Shown here in pieces: positions 24,525 to 33,690 of a stretch of 64,000 nucleotides of DNA. Both the position numbers and the translations under genes were made by a program. Numbering within the stretch: position 1 is the stretch's first letter; every line of letters starts with the position of its first letter. Location of the stretch: the NCBI GenBank assembly GCA_963765955.1, contig CAVXYA010000010.1, positions 62,001-126,000 on the forward strand, written 5' to 3'. The DNA comes from JAXDMK01 sp963765955 (GTDB taxonomy: Bacteria; Actinomycetota; Acidimicrobiia; Acidimicrobiales; AC-14). The notes beneath the pieces were generated by a model. That model had not been told where the DNA came from. It saw nothing but the letters and a program-made list of their open reading frames with translations, and ran no database searches.

Positions 24525-25652
24525 TCAGACGTGACCCCCGAGGGAGGAGAGGAATCCGGACACCTCCTTCGTCCTCACCAGCGCGCCGTTGCTCGTGCTC
24601 CAGTACCCGATGTAGGTGTAAAGGCCCTTGTGGGAGTAGTGGTAGCCGGCGGCGAAGAGGGTGGAATCGGCGCTGAACGCCGCCGTCTGCACCTCGTTGA
24701 CCTCGCCGTACTGGTCGATCGTCGTGAGAACGACCCCGCCATTGGCAAGGTTGAGGACCTGGTAGTTGATGCCGGTCGACACCGCCCGGAACCGGCCGTC
24801 GGGCGAGAGCGGGAACGATTGGGGCGTCGGGGGCGGCGGCGTCGTAGGGACCGGCGTCGGTGTCGGCGTCGGGGTCGGCGTCGGGGTCGGCGTGGGGGTG
24901 GGTACGGGCTGGGGAGCAGGCCCCGGTGCCGGCCTGGGGGTCGGCCCGGACTTGGGCGCGGGCTCGCCCCCGGCCACGGCGATGGTGGTGGAGGTGGTCT
25001 CGGGCGCCGACGTGGACGTCGTGGAGCTGGCGGCGGCGGGGGTGGCCCCCGCGCCGGAGGAGTCCGGCCGGGAGATGGCGACGGCGCCGACGCTGGCCAC
25101 CAGGAGGAGGGCGCAGCCGGCGCCGACGAGGACCCGCCGGCGGGGCACAACCAGCGCCGTTGGGGCAGGCACGGGAGGCTTGCCCACGGGGACTCCGGTC
25201 ACCTGCTTGAGCTCGACCACCAGCCGGTCGAGGTCGTACCGCCACCGCTGGTCGGAGATCTCGAACGCGTTGTTCCGGACCAGGGGCCTCAGGTCCTCGG
25301 GCAGCTCGGCGGCGGCCGGGATCTCGGCCCCGTCGACGAGGACGGGGATCACCAGCTTGCCCTGCTCGAAGGCAGACCTGACCTCGAGGCGGACGTAGTC
25401 ATCGGCGTTGGCCAGGCCTTCAGCCCGCCCGGCATCGTCGACCCGCAGCCACCGGCGGCCGATGACGACGAGCACCACGTCCGCCTGACCGACCGCGCTG
25501 TCGATCGCCTGCACGAAATCGGCGCCCGGTGCGATCGTGTCGATGTCGCGGAAGACGACCCGGTCGGGGAGGGCCTCGCGGAGGTCGTCGGTGAGGCGAC
25601 CGGTGTGCCCCGCGCTGTCGTCCCGCCGGTAGCTCAGGAAGATCCCGCCCAT
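24525..25652 (-). CDS. Membrane-anchored TIR-domain protein with extracytoplasmic repeat tail
   Basis: 375 residues from ATG 25652 (gggggg upstream). Residues 1-~145 are a TIR domain: GIFLSYRRDDSAGHTGRL (box 1), VFRDIDTIAPGADF, ADVVLVVIGRRWL, and the helix DDYVRLEVRSAFEQG, which carries a Glu in the place expected for NADase-type TIRs. A basic patch (PRRRVLVG) and one TM helix (AGCALLLVASVGAVAI) follow. Then come a Ser/Thr-rich linker, a Pro-Thr repeat of about nine units, and a ~100-residue beta-propeller-like end (FPLSPDGRFRAVSTG, AAFSADSTLFAAGY). The TIR domain should be cytoplasmic and the rest outside. A signalling or immune role is possible but not shown. Confidence 0.85.
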   Translation of the reverse strand: MGGIFLSYRRDDSAGHTGRLTDDLREALPDRVVFRDIDTIAPGADFVQAIDSAVGQADVVLVVIGRRWLRVDDAGRAEGLANADDYVRLEVRSAFEQGKLVIPVLVDGAEIPAAAELPEDLRPLVRNNAFEISDQRWRYDLDRLVVELKQVTGVPVGKPPVPAPTALVVPRRRVLVGAGCALLLVASVGAVAISRPDSSGAGATPAAASSTTSTSAPETTSTTIAVAGGEPAPKSGPTPRPAPGPAPQPVPTPTPTPTPTPTPTPTPVPTTPPPPTPQSFPLSPDGRFRAVSTGINYQVLNLANGGVVLTTIDQYGEVNEVQTAAFSADSTLFAAGYHYSHKGLYTYIGYWSTSNGALVRTKEVSGFLSSLGGHV

Positions 25653-25777
25653 CGATGTACCCCCCCGGCGCCCCGTCCAGGGCGCCTGTACCTCAGAGGG
25701 CCCGCATGGTGGCCGTGATACGCGTTTTTCGAGTTCCCGGACCCGTCCGCCGCCCCGCCGGAGGGTGGGGACGAGGG

Positions 25778-26941
25778 CTAGGCGCCCATCCCGATGCCCT
25801 GGGACCGCTGCAGGCTCTTGCCCTCGGTCTTCAGGGCGGGAGCGACCATGACCTCGGCCTTCTGGAACTCCTTGACCGTCTCGTAGCCGCACGTGGCCAT
25901 CGACGCCCGCAGCCCGCCGAACAGGTTGAGCTTGCCGTCGTTCTCGTGGGCCGGCCCGACCAGGATCTCCTCCAGCGTGCCCCGCACCCCGACCTTGACC
26001 CGTGCCCCCCGGGGAAGTGTGGGGTGGAACGTGGCCATGCCCCAGTGGCAGCCCCGTCCCGGCGCCTCGATGGCGGCCGCCAGCGGGGAGCCGACCATCA
26101 CCGCGTCGGCCCCGCAGGCGATGGCCTTGGCCACGTCGCCGCCCGTGCTCATGCCCCCGTCGGCGATGACGTGCACGTAGACGCTCGTCTCGTCGAGGTG
26201 GCGCATGCGAGCCCCGGCGGCATCGGCGATGGCCGTGGCCTGGGGGACGCCCAGCCCGAGGACGGCCCGGGTGGTGCACGCCTGGCCCGGCCCGACACCC
26301 ACCAGGATGCCGACCGCCCCGGTGCGCATGAGGTGGAGGGCGGCCTGGTAGGAGGCGCAGCCGCCGACGATCACCGGGATCTCCAGCTCGCGGATGAAGT
26401 GCTTCAGGTTGAGGGGCTCAACCGTCTTGGACACGTGCTCGGCGGACACGACCGTGCCCTGGATGACGAGCAAATCGAGCTCGGCGGCCAGGATGGCGGG
26501 CGCGAACTGGGTGGTGCGCTGGGGCGTCACCGACGCCGCCGACACCACCCCTGCGTCCTTGATCTGCTGGATCCGGGCCCCGATGAGCTCGGGCTTGACG
26601 GGCTCGGCGTAGATCTCCTGCATGCGGGCGGTGGCCTTGTCGGCTGCCAGCGACGAGATCTCCTCCAGGTAGGGCTCGGGATCCTCGTAGCGGGTCCACA
26701 GGCCCTCGAGGTTGAGGACGCCGACGCCGCCCAGCCGGCCGATCTCGATGGCGGTGGCGGGGCTGACGACCCCGTCCATGGCCGCCGCCATGAGCGGCAG
26801 GCCGAGGCTGTAGGCGTCGATCTGCCACGAGATGTCGACGTCCTCGGGGTCACGGGTGCGCCGGCTGGGCACGATGGCGATGTCGTCGAAGCCATAGGCC
26901 CGACGACCCGATTTGCCGATACCGATCTCGACCTCAGCCAC
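25778..26941 (-). CDS. guaB3: GuaB3-family IMP dehydrogenase-related protein
   Basis: 387 residues from GTG 26941. An (alpha/beta)8 barrel of the IMPDH/GMP reductase family without the CBS insert. The catalytic-loop region reads GVGPGQACTTRAVLG and the phosphate-binding segment VIADGGMSTGGDVAKAIACGADAVMVG. This short GuaB3 form is an actinobacterial hallmark. In Streptomyces it is reported to have GMP reductase activity, so the role in GMP/IMP balance is by family. It shares a neighbourhood with guaA. Confidence 0.92.
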   Translation of the reverse strand: MAEVEIGIGKSGRRAYGFDDIAIVPSRRTRDPEDVDISWQIDAYSLGLPLMAAAMDGVVSPATAIEIGRLGGVGVLNLEGLWTRYEDPEPYLEEISSLAADKATARMQEIYAEPVKPELIGARIQQIKDAGVVSAASVTPQRTTQFAPAILAAELDLLVIQGTVVSAEHVSKTVEPLNLKHFIRELEIPVIVGGCASYQAALHLMRTGAVGILVGVGPGQACTTRAVLGLGVPQATAIADAAGARMRHLDETSVYVHVIADGGMSTGGDVAKAIACGADAVMVGSPLAAAIEAPGRGCHWGMATFHPTLPRGARVKVGVRGTLEEILVGPAHENDGKLNLFGGLRASMATCGYETVKEFQKAEVMVAPALKTEGKSLQRSQGIGMGA

Positions 26942-27046
26942 GACGGATCACCCCCACGGATCGAGGATACCGTCGGCCGGCACCCGGTTTGGCGACCGCG
27001 CCGCGAGCGTCACCTGCTCGTCGCCACGGGTGATTCAGACGGTGAT

Positions 27047-27223
27047 TCAGTAGCTTTCGAGCTCGAGGGCCAGCCGGGCGTGCTCGGCCGCCGCCTCCAG
27101 CAGCTCTTTCATGCCCCCGAGCTTCAGGTTGCTCATGACCCGTCCCGGGGGGGTTTCGCCCTTCTCCCATTCCATCCAGGAGCTCAGCAGCTTGACAGGG
27201 TCGGGGGGCAGGCGATCTTCCAC
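27047..27223 (-). CDS. Small conserved acidic protein
   Basis: 58 residues from GTG 27223, containing LLSSWMEWEKGETPPGRVM, then a helical Leu/Ala/Glu-rich end. I recognise the WMEWEKGETPPGRVMSNLK type of sequence as a conserved small protein of this bacterial group, without known function. TACGAT lies 6 nt upstream of the start, so it is probably transcribed as a leaderless message from its own promoter, between groL and guaB3. Confidence 0.65.
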   Translation of the reverse strand: MEDRLPPDPVKLLSSWMEWEKGETPPGRVMSNLKLGGMKELLEAAAEHARLALELESY

Positions 27224-27229
27224 CCTGCG

Positions 27230-27235
27230 ATCGTA
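27230..27235 (-). promoter_or_regulatory. Candidate -10 box of a leaderless small gene
   Basis: TACGAT on the minus strand is followed by 6 nt and then the GTG start at 27223. The match to the TAnnnT consensus and the 6-nt spacing fit a leaderless promoter. No Shine-Dalgarno is present. Confidence 0.45.
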
Positions 27236-27344
27236 CTTCAGGCCCAGGCGCTTCCCGCCCGGACGGGGGCCCGGTCGCGACCGAGCCGGTGGCACCCCTG
27301 GGGGCACCACCGGCTCGGATCGATCCCGTTCGTGGGGACTGCAA

Positions 27345-29009
<1,665 letters not shown>

Positions 29010-29014
29010 ACGGG

Positions 29015-29308
29015 CTACTTCCCGACGACGGCGAGGACGTCGCGGCCGGTGAGGATCAGGAGGTCCTGACCGTCGACGGTGATCTCGGTGCCGCCGTACT
29101 TGCTGTAGACGACCGTGTCGCCGGTGGAGACGTTCATCGGGATCAGCTCGCCGGAGATCTCCGAGCGACGGCCGGGGCCTACGGCCAGCACCTCGCCCTG
29201 CTGGGGCTTCTCCTTGGCGGTGTCGGGAATGACGATGCCGCTGCTGGTGGTTTGCTCGGCCTCGCTCGGCAGGACGACGATGCGGTCGTCAAGGGGCTTG
29301 AGGTTCAT
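29015..29308 (-). CDS. groS: Co-chaperonin GroES
   Basis: 97 residues from ATG 29308 (MNLKPLDDRIVVLPSEAEQ). It has the mobile loop TTSSGIVIPDTAKEKPQQG and a C-terminal strand ending VLAVVGK. It caps GroEL. It is the first gene of the groES-groEL operon, with a perfect CIRCE operator 18 nt upstream of its start. Confidence 0.98.
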   Translation of the reverse strand: MNLKPLDDRIVVLPSEAEQTTSSGIVIPDTAKEKPQQGEVLAVGPGRRSEISGELIPMNVSTGDTVVYSKYGGTEITVDGQDLLILTGRDVLAVVGK

Positions 29309-29326
29309 TACTGGGTCGACCTCCGG

Positions 29327-29353
29327 TTAGCACTCTCTAGTGTCGAGTGCTAA
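29327..29353 (-). promoter_or_regulatory. CIRCE operator (HrcA binding site)
   Basis: A perfect inverted repeat TTAGCACTC-N9-GAGTGCTAA lies immediately upstream of groES. This is the full CIRCE consensus, so HrcA repression and heat induction of groES-groEL are expected. hrcA itself is not in the window. Confidence 0.96.
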
Positions 29354-29414
29354 GGCTACCGGGCCTTCGGCCCTTTCTCAAACACGGGCCGCGGGGCTCG
29401 AGGTCCACGTCGTG

Positions 29415-29624
29415 GCCCGAAGTCAAAGTCAACGGCGTTGTCCGCCTTCGGCGGGCTGCTTGTTCTCCGACCGGCAACGTCCCTTCGGGACGGCCGGGCG
29501 GGCTCGGGAGCGCTGACGCGCCCCGAGCGGGTTTTGGTCGGGCGAGCGATCCGGGCCTTTGCCGTTACGGGGGGTCTCGGGGGGCGGAGCCCTCCGAGCG
29601 GGACTCGGGGGCAGAGCCCCCGAG
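29415..29624. repeat. Dispersed repeat copy plus two G/C palindromes at the tsaD 3' end
   Basis: 29415-29545 (gtcaacggcgttg, ccgccttcggcgggctg, cgaccggc, cccttcggga, ccccgagcggg) matches, in inverted orientation, the element at about 59.8-59.93 kb. It is followed by palindromes at 29576-29598 (9-bp arms with one mismatch, loop CGGAG) and 29604-29624 (8-bp arms, loop CAGAG). Both palindromes lie inside the last codons of tsaD. Confidence 0.8.
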
Positions 29625-30668
29625 CGTCACTGCCAGGCGGAGGCTGGGGTTGACTCCTATGTCGAGGGGCGTCGGGCCGTCGGCCCGGTAGCGCCACCAG
29701 GCGGCGGCGGCGACCATGGCGGCGTTGTCGGTGCACATCTCCCGGCTGGGGAGGAAGGGCTTGAGGCCGTCCTGCTCGCAGGCGTCGAGGATCTTCTCCC
29801 GCAGGAGGGAGTTGGCCGCCACCCCACCGCCGATGCACAGGGTGGTGGCGCCCGTCTCCCGGGCCGCCCGGCGGGCCTTGTCGACCAGCATGTCGACGAC
29901 CGCCCGCTGGAAGGACGCGGCCACGTCGGCGGTGGGCACGTCGGGGTGGAGCTTGACGTAGCGGATGACGGCCGACTTGAGGCCGCTGAGGGAGAAGTCG
30001 AAGCCTTCGGGCATGGGCCGGGGCAGGGGGACGGCATCGGGGTCGCCCACCAGGGCCAGGCGGTCGATGGCCGGGCCCCCCGGGTAGCCCAGGCCGAGGA
30101 AGCGGGCCACCTTGTCGAAGGCCTCGCCCACCGCGTCGTCGAGGGTGGTGCCGACCAGCCGGTACCGGCCGTGGTCCTCCATCGACACCAGCATGGTATG
30201 GCCCCCCGAGACCAGCAGCACCAGCAGCGGGGGCTCCAGCGTGGGGTCCTCCAGGAAGCAGGCGTAGAGGTGGGCCTCCATGTGGTTGACACCGACGAAC
30301 GGCACCCCCCACACCAGCGACAGGGCCTTGGCCGTGCTCACGCCCACCAGCAGGGCCCCGGCCAGTCCCGGCCCGATGGTGGCCGCCACCGCGTCGAGCT
30401 GGACGCCCTCCAGGCCGGACTCCACCAGCACCCGGGCCACCACCGGGGTGAGCAGCTCGACGTGGGCCCGGCTGGCGATCTCGGGCACCACCCCACCGAA
30501 CCGGGCGTGGAGGTCGATCTGGCTGGACACCACCGACGACACGATGTCGGAGCCGTCGGCCACCACCGCGGCCGCCGTCTCGTCGCACGACGTCTCGATG
30601 CCGAGGATCAGGAACTTCCCCTCGTCGCCGGCGATGGCCGGACTGGGCGGGATCCGGGCCGCGCTCAC
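29565..30668 (-). CDS. tsaD: tRNA N6-adenosine threonylcarbamoyltransferase TsaD
   Basis: 367 residues from GTG 30668, overlapping the rimI TGA (GTGA). ASKHA fold: LILGIETSCDETAAAVV, metal-binding HMEAHL (HxExH), LLVSGGHTMLV, GEAFDKVARFLGLGYPGGP, and FSLSGLKSAV. It transfers the threonylcarbamoyl group onto A37 of ANN-decoding tRNAs with TsaB and TsaE, whose genes are in the same operon. The family core ends near SLRLAV. The last ~20 residues (GGSAPESRSEGSAPRDPP) are encoded by the G/C palindromes of a dispersed repeat, so the native end seems to have been replaced or extended. Confidence 0.95.
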   Translation of the reverse strand: MSAARIPPSPAIAGDEGKFLILGIETSCDETAAAVVADGSDIVSSVVSSQIDLHARFGGVVPEIASRAHVELLTPVVARVLVESGLEGVQLDAVAATIGPGLAGALLVGVSTAKALSLVWGVPFVGVNHMEAHLYACFLEDPTLEPPLLVLLVSGGHTMLVSMEDHGRYRLVGTTLDDAVGEAFDKVARFLGLGYPGGPAIDRLALVGDPDAVPLPRPMPEGFDFSLSGLKSAVIRYVKLHPDVPTADVAASFQRAVVDMLVDKARRAARETGATTLCIGGGVAANSLLREKILDACEQDGLKPFLPSREMCTDNAAMVAAAAWWRYRADGPTPLDIGVNPSLRLAVTLGGSAPESRSEGSAPRDPP

Positions 30669-31318
30669 TCCGGCCCCGCCGGTTCGTCACCACGCGGGGC
30701 GTCGCCCCGCAGCGGTTCGGCCCCGTCGTCGAGCGAGCGGCCGTCGTGGAGCAAGGTGATTCCCGGGACCCCTGCCTCGATCCGCTCGAGGCGCCGTCCG
30801 TAGTCGGGGGTATCGACATCGTGGGCCCACATCACCAGTGCATCCTCGTTCGTCTCGACGTAGTAGTTCTTCCTGATGCCGGCCGGCGCGAAGCCGAACT
30901 GCCGGTAGAGCTCCTGGGCGGCGACGTTGCCCACCCGCACCTCCAGGGTGAGGCTGGCCACCCCCCGCGACACCCCTTCCCGGACGAGGGCGAGCAGCAG
31001 GCGGCTGGCCAGCTTGCGCCGGTGCCAGGCGGGATCGACGGCCAGCGTGGTGATGTGGCCGTCGTCGCCGCTGACCATGAGGCCCCCGTAGCCGACCACC
31101 ACGCCGTCGACGCGGGCCACGTAGTAGGCCCGGGTGTTGCGCAGGGCCAGCTCGCTCATGAACAGGCCCAGCGACCACGGCCGGGGGTAGACCTGAGCCT
31201 CGATCCGCAGCACCGACCGCAGGTGGCGGCGGCGCATCGGCACCAGGTGCACGACGAGGTCGTCGGCGCCTTCAGCCAGGTCGGATGCGGCGCCCTCCCG
31301 GCGCGGCGCCTGCACCAT
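30665..31318 (-). CDS. rimI: Ribosomal protein S18-alanine N-acetyltransferase-like GNAT
   Basis: 217 residues. GNAT fold with VPMRRRHLRSVLRIEAQVYPRPWSL, the acetyl-CoA-binding stretch LAVDPAWHRRKLASRLL (RxxxxR/K-x-A/G variant) and ELYRQFGFAPAGIRKNYY. The RimI-type GNAT encoded between tsaD and tsaB acetylates a protein N-terminus, classically S18. ATG 31318 directly follows the tsaB TAG. The C-terminal ~25 residues are a disordered Asp/Arg/Gly tail. Confidence 0.9.
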   Translation of the reverse strand: MVQAPRREGAASDLAEGADDLVVHLVPMRRRHLRSVLRIEAQVYPRPWSLGLFMSELALRNTRAYYVARVDGVVVGYGGLMVSGDDGHITTLAVDPAWHRRKLASRLLLALVREGVSRGVASLTLEVRVGNVAAQELYRQFGFAPAGIRKNYYVETNEDALVMWAHDVDTPDYGRRLERIEAGVPGITLLHDGRSLDDGAEPLRGDAPRGDEPAGPE

Positions 31319-32017
31319 CTACACGACCTCCCGGCGTTCCCAGGAGATCTCGGCGTCGCTGCGGCGCAGGTAGAGGGGCTTCAGGTCGGTAGCGGGGACG
31401 AACTCCTCCCGGATGGCGCGGGGGTGGGCCAGCTCCACGAGGGACGCGGCCGACGGGTAGGCCTTGACGATGTCGGACGCGTCGAACCGGGCCACCTCCC
31501 GCAGCACGTCCTGGTAGCGGACGGCTCCATCGCCCACTAATAGGCACTCCTCCCCCCGGGCCAGCAGCTCGGAGGCCAGCTCCTCGGCCGTGCCCAGCTG
31601 GTAGGGCGACAGGCGCTGGGCCCCGCCCGGCACCTGCCGGTAGAAGGCGTAGAAGACCTCGCCCCGGCGGGCGTCGATGACGGGGACGATCAGGCGGCTG
31701 CTGTAGCGGAGGGGGAACGCCAGCAGGTCGAGGCTGGACACCCCCACGGTGGGCACCCGCAGGGCCTGGGCCATGGCCTTGGCCGTGGCCACACCCACCC
31801 GCAGGCCGCTGAACAGCCCGGGGCCGATGTCGACCGCCACGGCCGAGATCTCGGACAGGTCGACCCGCGCCTGGCGGCAGACGAACTCGATGGCCGGCGC
31901 CAGGGTCTCCACGTGGCGGCGGCCCCGGGCGGAGTGGAACTCGGCCAGGACGCCCTCGTGGCCCCCCACCGCGCACCCGACCTGCACGGTGGCGGTCTCG
32001 ATACCGAGGATGAGCAT
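31319..32017 (-). CDS. tsaB: TsaB, partner of TsaD in t6A synthesis
   Basis: 232 residues. ASKHA-type fold: MLILGIETATVQVGCAVG, ARGRRHVETLAPAIE, AVDIGPGLFSGLRVGVATAKA, VPVIDARRGEVFYAFY. It lacks the metal site of TsaD, as expected for the scaffold paralogue. ATG 32017 lies 1 nt after the tsaE stop. Confidence 0.95.
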   Translation of the reverse strand: MLILGIETATVQVGCAVGGHEGVLAEFHSARGRRHVETLAPAIEFVCRQARVDLSEISAVAVDIGPGLFSGLRVGVATAKAMAQALRVPTVGVSSLDLLAFPLRYSSRLIVPVIDARRGEVFYAFYRQVPGGAQRLSPYQLGTAEELASELLARGEECLLVGDGAVRYQDVLREVARFDASDIVKAYPSAASLVELAHPRAIREEFVPATDLKPLYLRRSDAEISWERREVV

Positions 32018-32018
32018 C

Positions 32019-32555
32019 CTACGCCCGGTACCCGGCCGCGCCGGGGGCCCCGGGGCCGCCGGGGCCGCCCGGGGTCACAGCCCAGCCGGCCAGTGCCCGC
32101 CGGAGGCCGGCGACCCGGTTGGGCCAGTTCGATCCCACCCAGCGGAAGGACAGCAGCCGCTCGTCGTCGTCGGCGTCGCCCGCCGTCATCCGCACCTCCA
32201 GGAAGTCGGCGGGCAGGGCCGAGGCGACGACGTCGCCCCACTCGATGACCGTGACCGCGCCGTCGTCGAGCAGCTCGCTCATGCCCAGGTCGTGCAGCTC
32301 CTGGATGTGCTCGAGGCGGTAGACGTCGAGGTGCAGGAGGGGAATGCGACCCTGGTAGGCCCGGGCCAGCACGAACGCGGGGCTGGTCACCGGCTCGACG
32401 ATGCCCAGGCCCCGGGCGAACCCCTGCACGAAGGCGGTCTTGCCCGTGCCCAGGTCGCCCGCCAGCAGCACCAGGTCGCCCGGCTTGGCGAGAGGCGCCA
32501 TCTCGGCCGCCAGCGACCGGGTCTCGTCGACGGATGTCGTGCGGGCCTGGATCAC
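32019..32555 (-). CDS. tsaE: TsaE, ATPase of the t6A system
   Basis: 178 residues from GTG 32555, overlapping the udg TGA (GTGA). P-loop LLAGDLGTGKTAFVQGFARG, then TSPAFVLARAY, LLHLDVYRLEH and VTVIEWGD. It binds the TsaB-TsaD dimer and resets it after each turnover. A Gly/Pro-rich tail (TPGGPGGPGAPGAAGYRA) extends past the normal end. Confidence 0.95.
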   Translation of the reverse strand: MIQARTTSVDETRSLAAEMAPLAKPGDLVLLAGDLGTGKTAFVQGFARGLGIVEPVTSPAFVLARAYQGRIPLLHLDVYRLEHIQELHDLGMSELLDDGAVTVIEWGDVVASALPADFLEVRMTAGDADDDERLLSFRWVGSNWPNRVAGLRRALAGWAVTPGGPGGPGAPGAAGYRA

Positions 32556-33127
32556 GCCACGACCTGCGCTGTGCTGGCCCGGAGGTGGCGCTTGGCCCGC
32601 ACCAGGTCGGCCCGCATCTGGGCTGCCGTCTCGCCGCCGCCCCGCAGCACGGCCGCCGGGTGGAAGGTCGGGATGAGCACCCCCCGCCGGAACGGGTAGG
32701 CCCGCCCTCGTAGCCGGGTGATGCCCTCGGTCGTGCGCAGCAGCAGCTTGCTGGCGAAGTTGCCCAGCGTCACCACCACCGATGGGTCGACCAGGTCGAG
32801 CTGCTGGTCGAGCCACGGGCTGCAGGCGGCGACCTCGTCGGGCAGCGGGTCGCGGTTGCCCGGTGGGCGACATTTCACGGTGTTGGCCACGTAGAAGTCG
32901 GACCGGGTGAGGCCCATCTCGTCGAGGATGAGGCGGTCGAGGAACTGGCCCGAGCGGCCCACGAAGGGCTCGCCCCGGAGGTCCTCCTGCTGGCCCGGTC
33001 CCTCGCCGACGAACATCAAATCGGCGTCCGGGTTCCCGACCCCGAACACGACCTGGGTCCTTCCGCCGGCCAGCGCGCACCGGGTGCACACCAGCGCCTG
33101 CTCCCTGACCTCGGCCAGTGTGGACAC
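32552..33127 (-). CDS. Family 4 uracil-DNA glycosylase (4Fe-4S)
   Basis: 191 residues from GTG 33127. Motif A is GEGPGQQEDLRGEPFVGRSG and motif B is HPAAVLR. Four Cys (CTRC near residue 14-17, VKCRPP near 86, ACSPWL near 102) are the expected iron-sulfur ligands of family 4. It removes uracil from DNA at the start of base excision repair. It overlaps tsaE by 4 nt, making it the first gene of the tsa operon; the functional link is probably only operonic. Confidence 0.93.
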   Translation of the reverse strand: MSTLAEVREQALVCTRCALAGGRTQVVFGVGNPDADLMFVGEGPGQQEDLRGEPFVGRSGQFLDRLILDEMGLTRSDFYVANTVKCRPPGNRDPLPDEVAACSPWLDQQLDLVDPSVVVTLGNFASKLLLRTTEGITRLRGRAYPFRRGVLIPTFHPAAVLRGGGETAAQMRADLVRAKRHLRASTAQVVA

Positions 33128-33192
33128 CCGGGGAATCCTACCGCCCGACCTCCCGTAACCCCCGCTGGTACCTTCGGGGGCAGGAGGATCGC

Positions 33193-33687
33193 GTGGACCT
33201 CAGCTCGCCCGACACATGGCGGTGGATCTGGTTGGCGATGGCGGTGGCGTTCGCCTTGGGCGAGATCGCGGTCGCCGGCTCCTTCTTCCTCCTCCCCTTC
33301 GCCGGCGGGGCGGTGGGCGCGGCCCTGGTCGCCCTGCTCGGGGCCTCGGTGGGGATCTCCTGGCTCGTCTTCCTCCTGGTCTCCGCGGGCTGCGCCGCCG
33401 TCCTGCGCCCGCTCGCCCGCCGTCTCGACCGCAGCGCGCCGGGCACCTCCAGCGGCGCCAACCGGTGGGTCGGCCGCCAGGCCACCGTCCTGCGCGACAT
33501 TCCCGGGAGTGCCGGTGACACCGGGCTGATCCGCCTCGACCGGGAGGAGTGGCGGGCCGAGAGCCAGATCGGGGTCCCCATCAAGGCCGGCTCCACCGTG
33601 CTGGTCAGCCGGGTCGACGGCACTCGGCTCGTCGTCCTGCCCCTGGAGGACCCTCGACCCGACCCCCCCGACGAGCTGGGAGCCTGA
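33193..33687 (+). CDS. NfeD-like membrane protein
   Basis: 164 residues from GTG 33193 with aggagg 5 nt upstream. Two to three TM segments (RWIWLAMAVAFALGEIAVAG, AGGAVGAALVALLGASVGIS, WLVFLLVSAGCAAVL) are followed by a C-terminal OB-fold (VGRQATVLRDI, GLIRLDREEWRAES, IKAGSTVLVSRVDGT). NfeD proteins associate with SPFH partners in membrane microdomains, and one is encoded 3 nt downstream. Confidence 0.92.
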   Translation: MDLSSPDTWRWIWLAMAVAFALGEIAVAGSFFLLPFAGGAVGAALVALLGASVGISWLVFLLVSAGCAAVLRPLARRLDRSAPGTSSGANRWVGRQATVLRDIPGSAGDTGLIRLDREEWRAESQIGVPIKAGSTVLVSRVDGTRLVVLPLEDPRPDPPDELGA

Positions 33688-33690
33688 CCC

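Noticed and set aside
24850..24905. gtcggc-type repeats in the TIR gene as a possible regulatory array.
   Set aside because: They encode the Pro-Thr stalk in frame and are a normal low-complexity linker.
27028..27052. Direct repeat ggtgattcag after the small gene ending at 27047.
   Set aside because: Only two copies, 12 nt apart, with no start-stop phasing and no link to a downstream gene.
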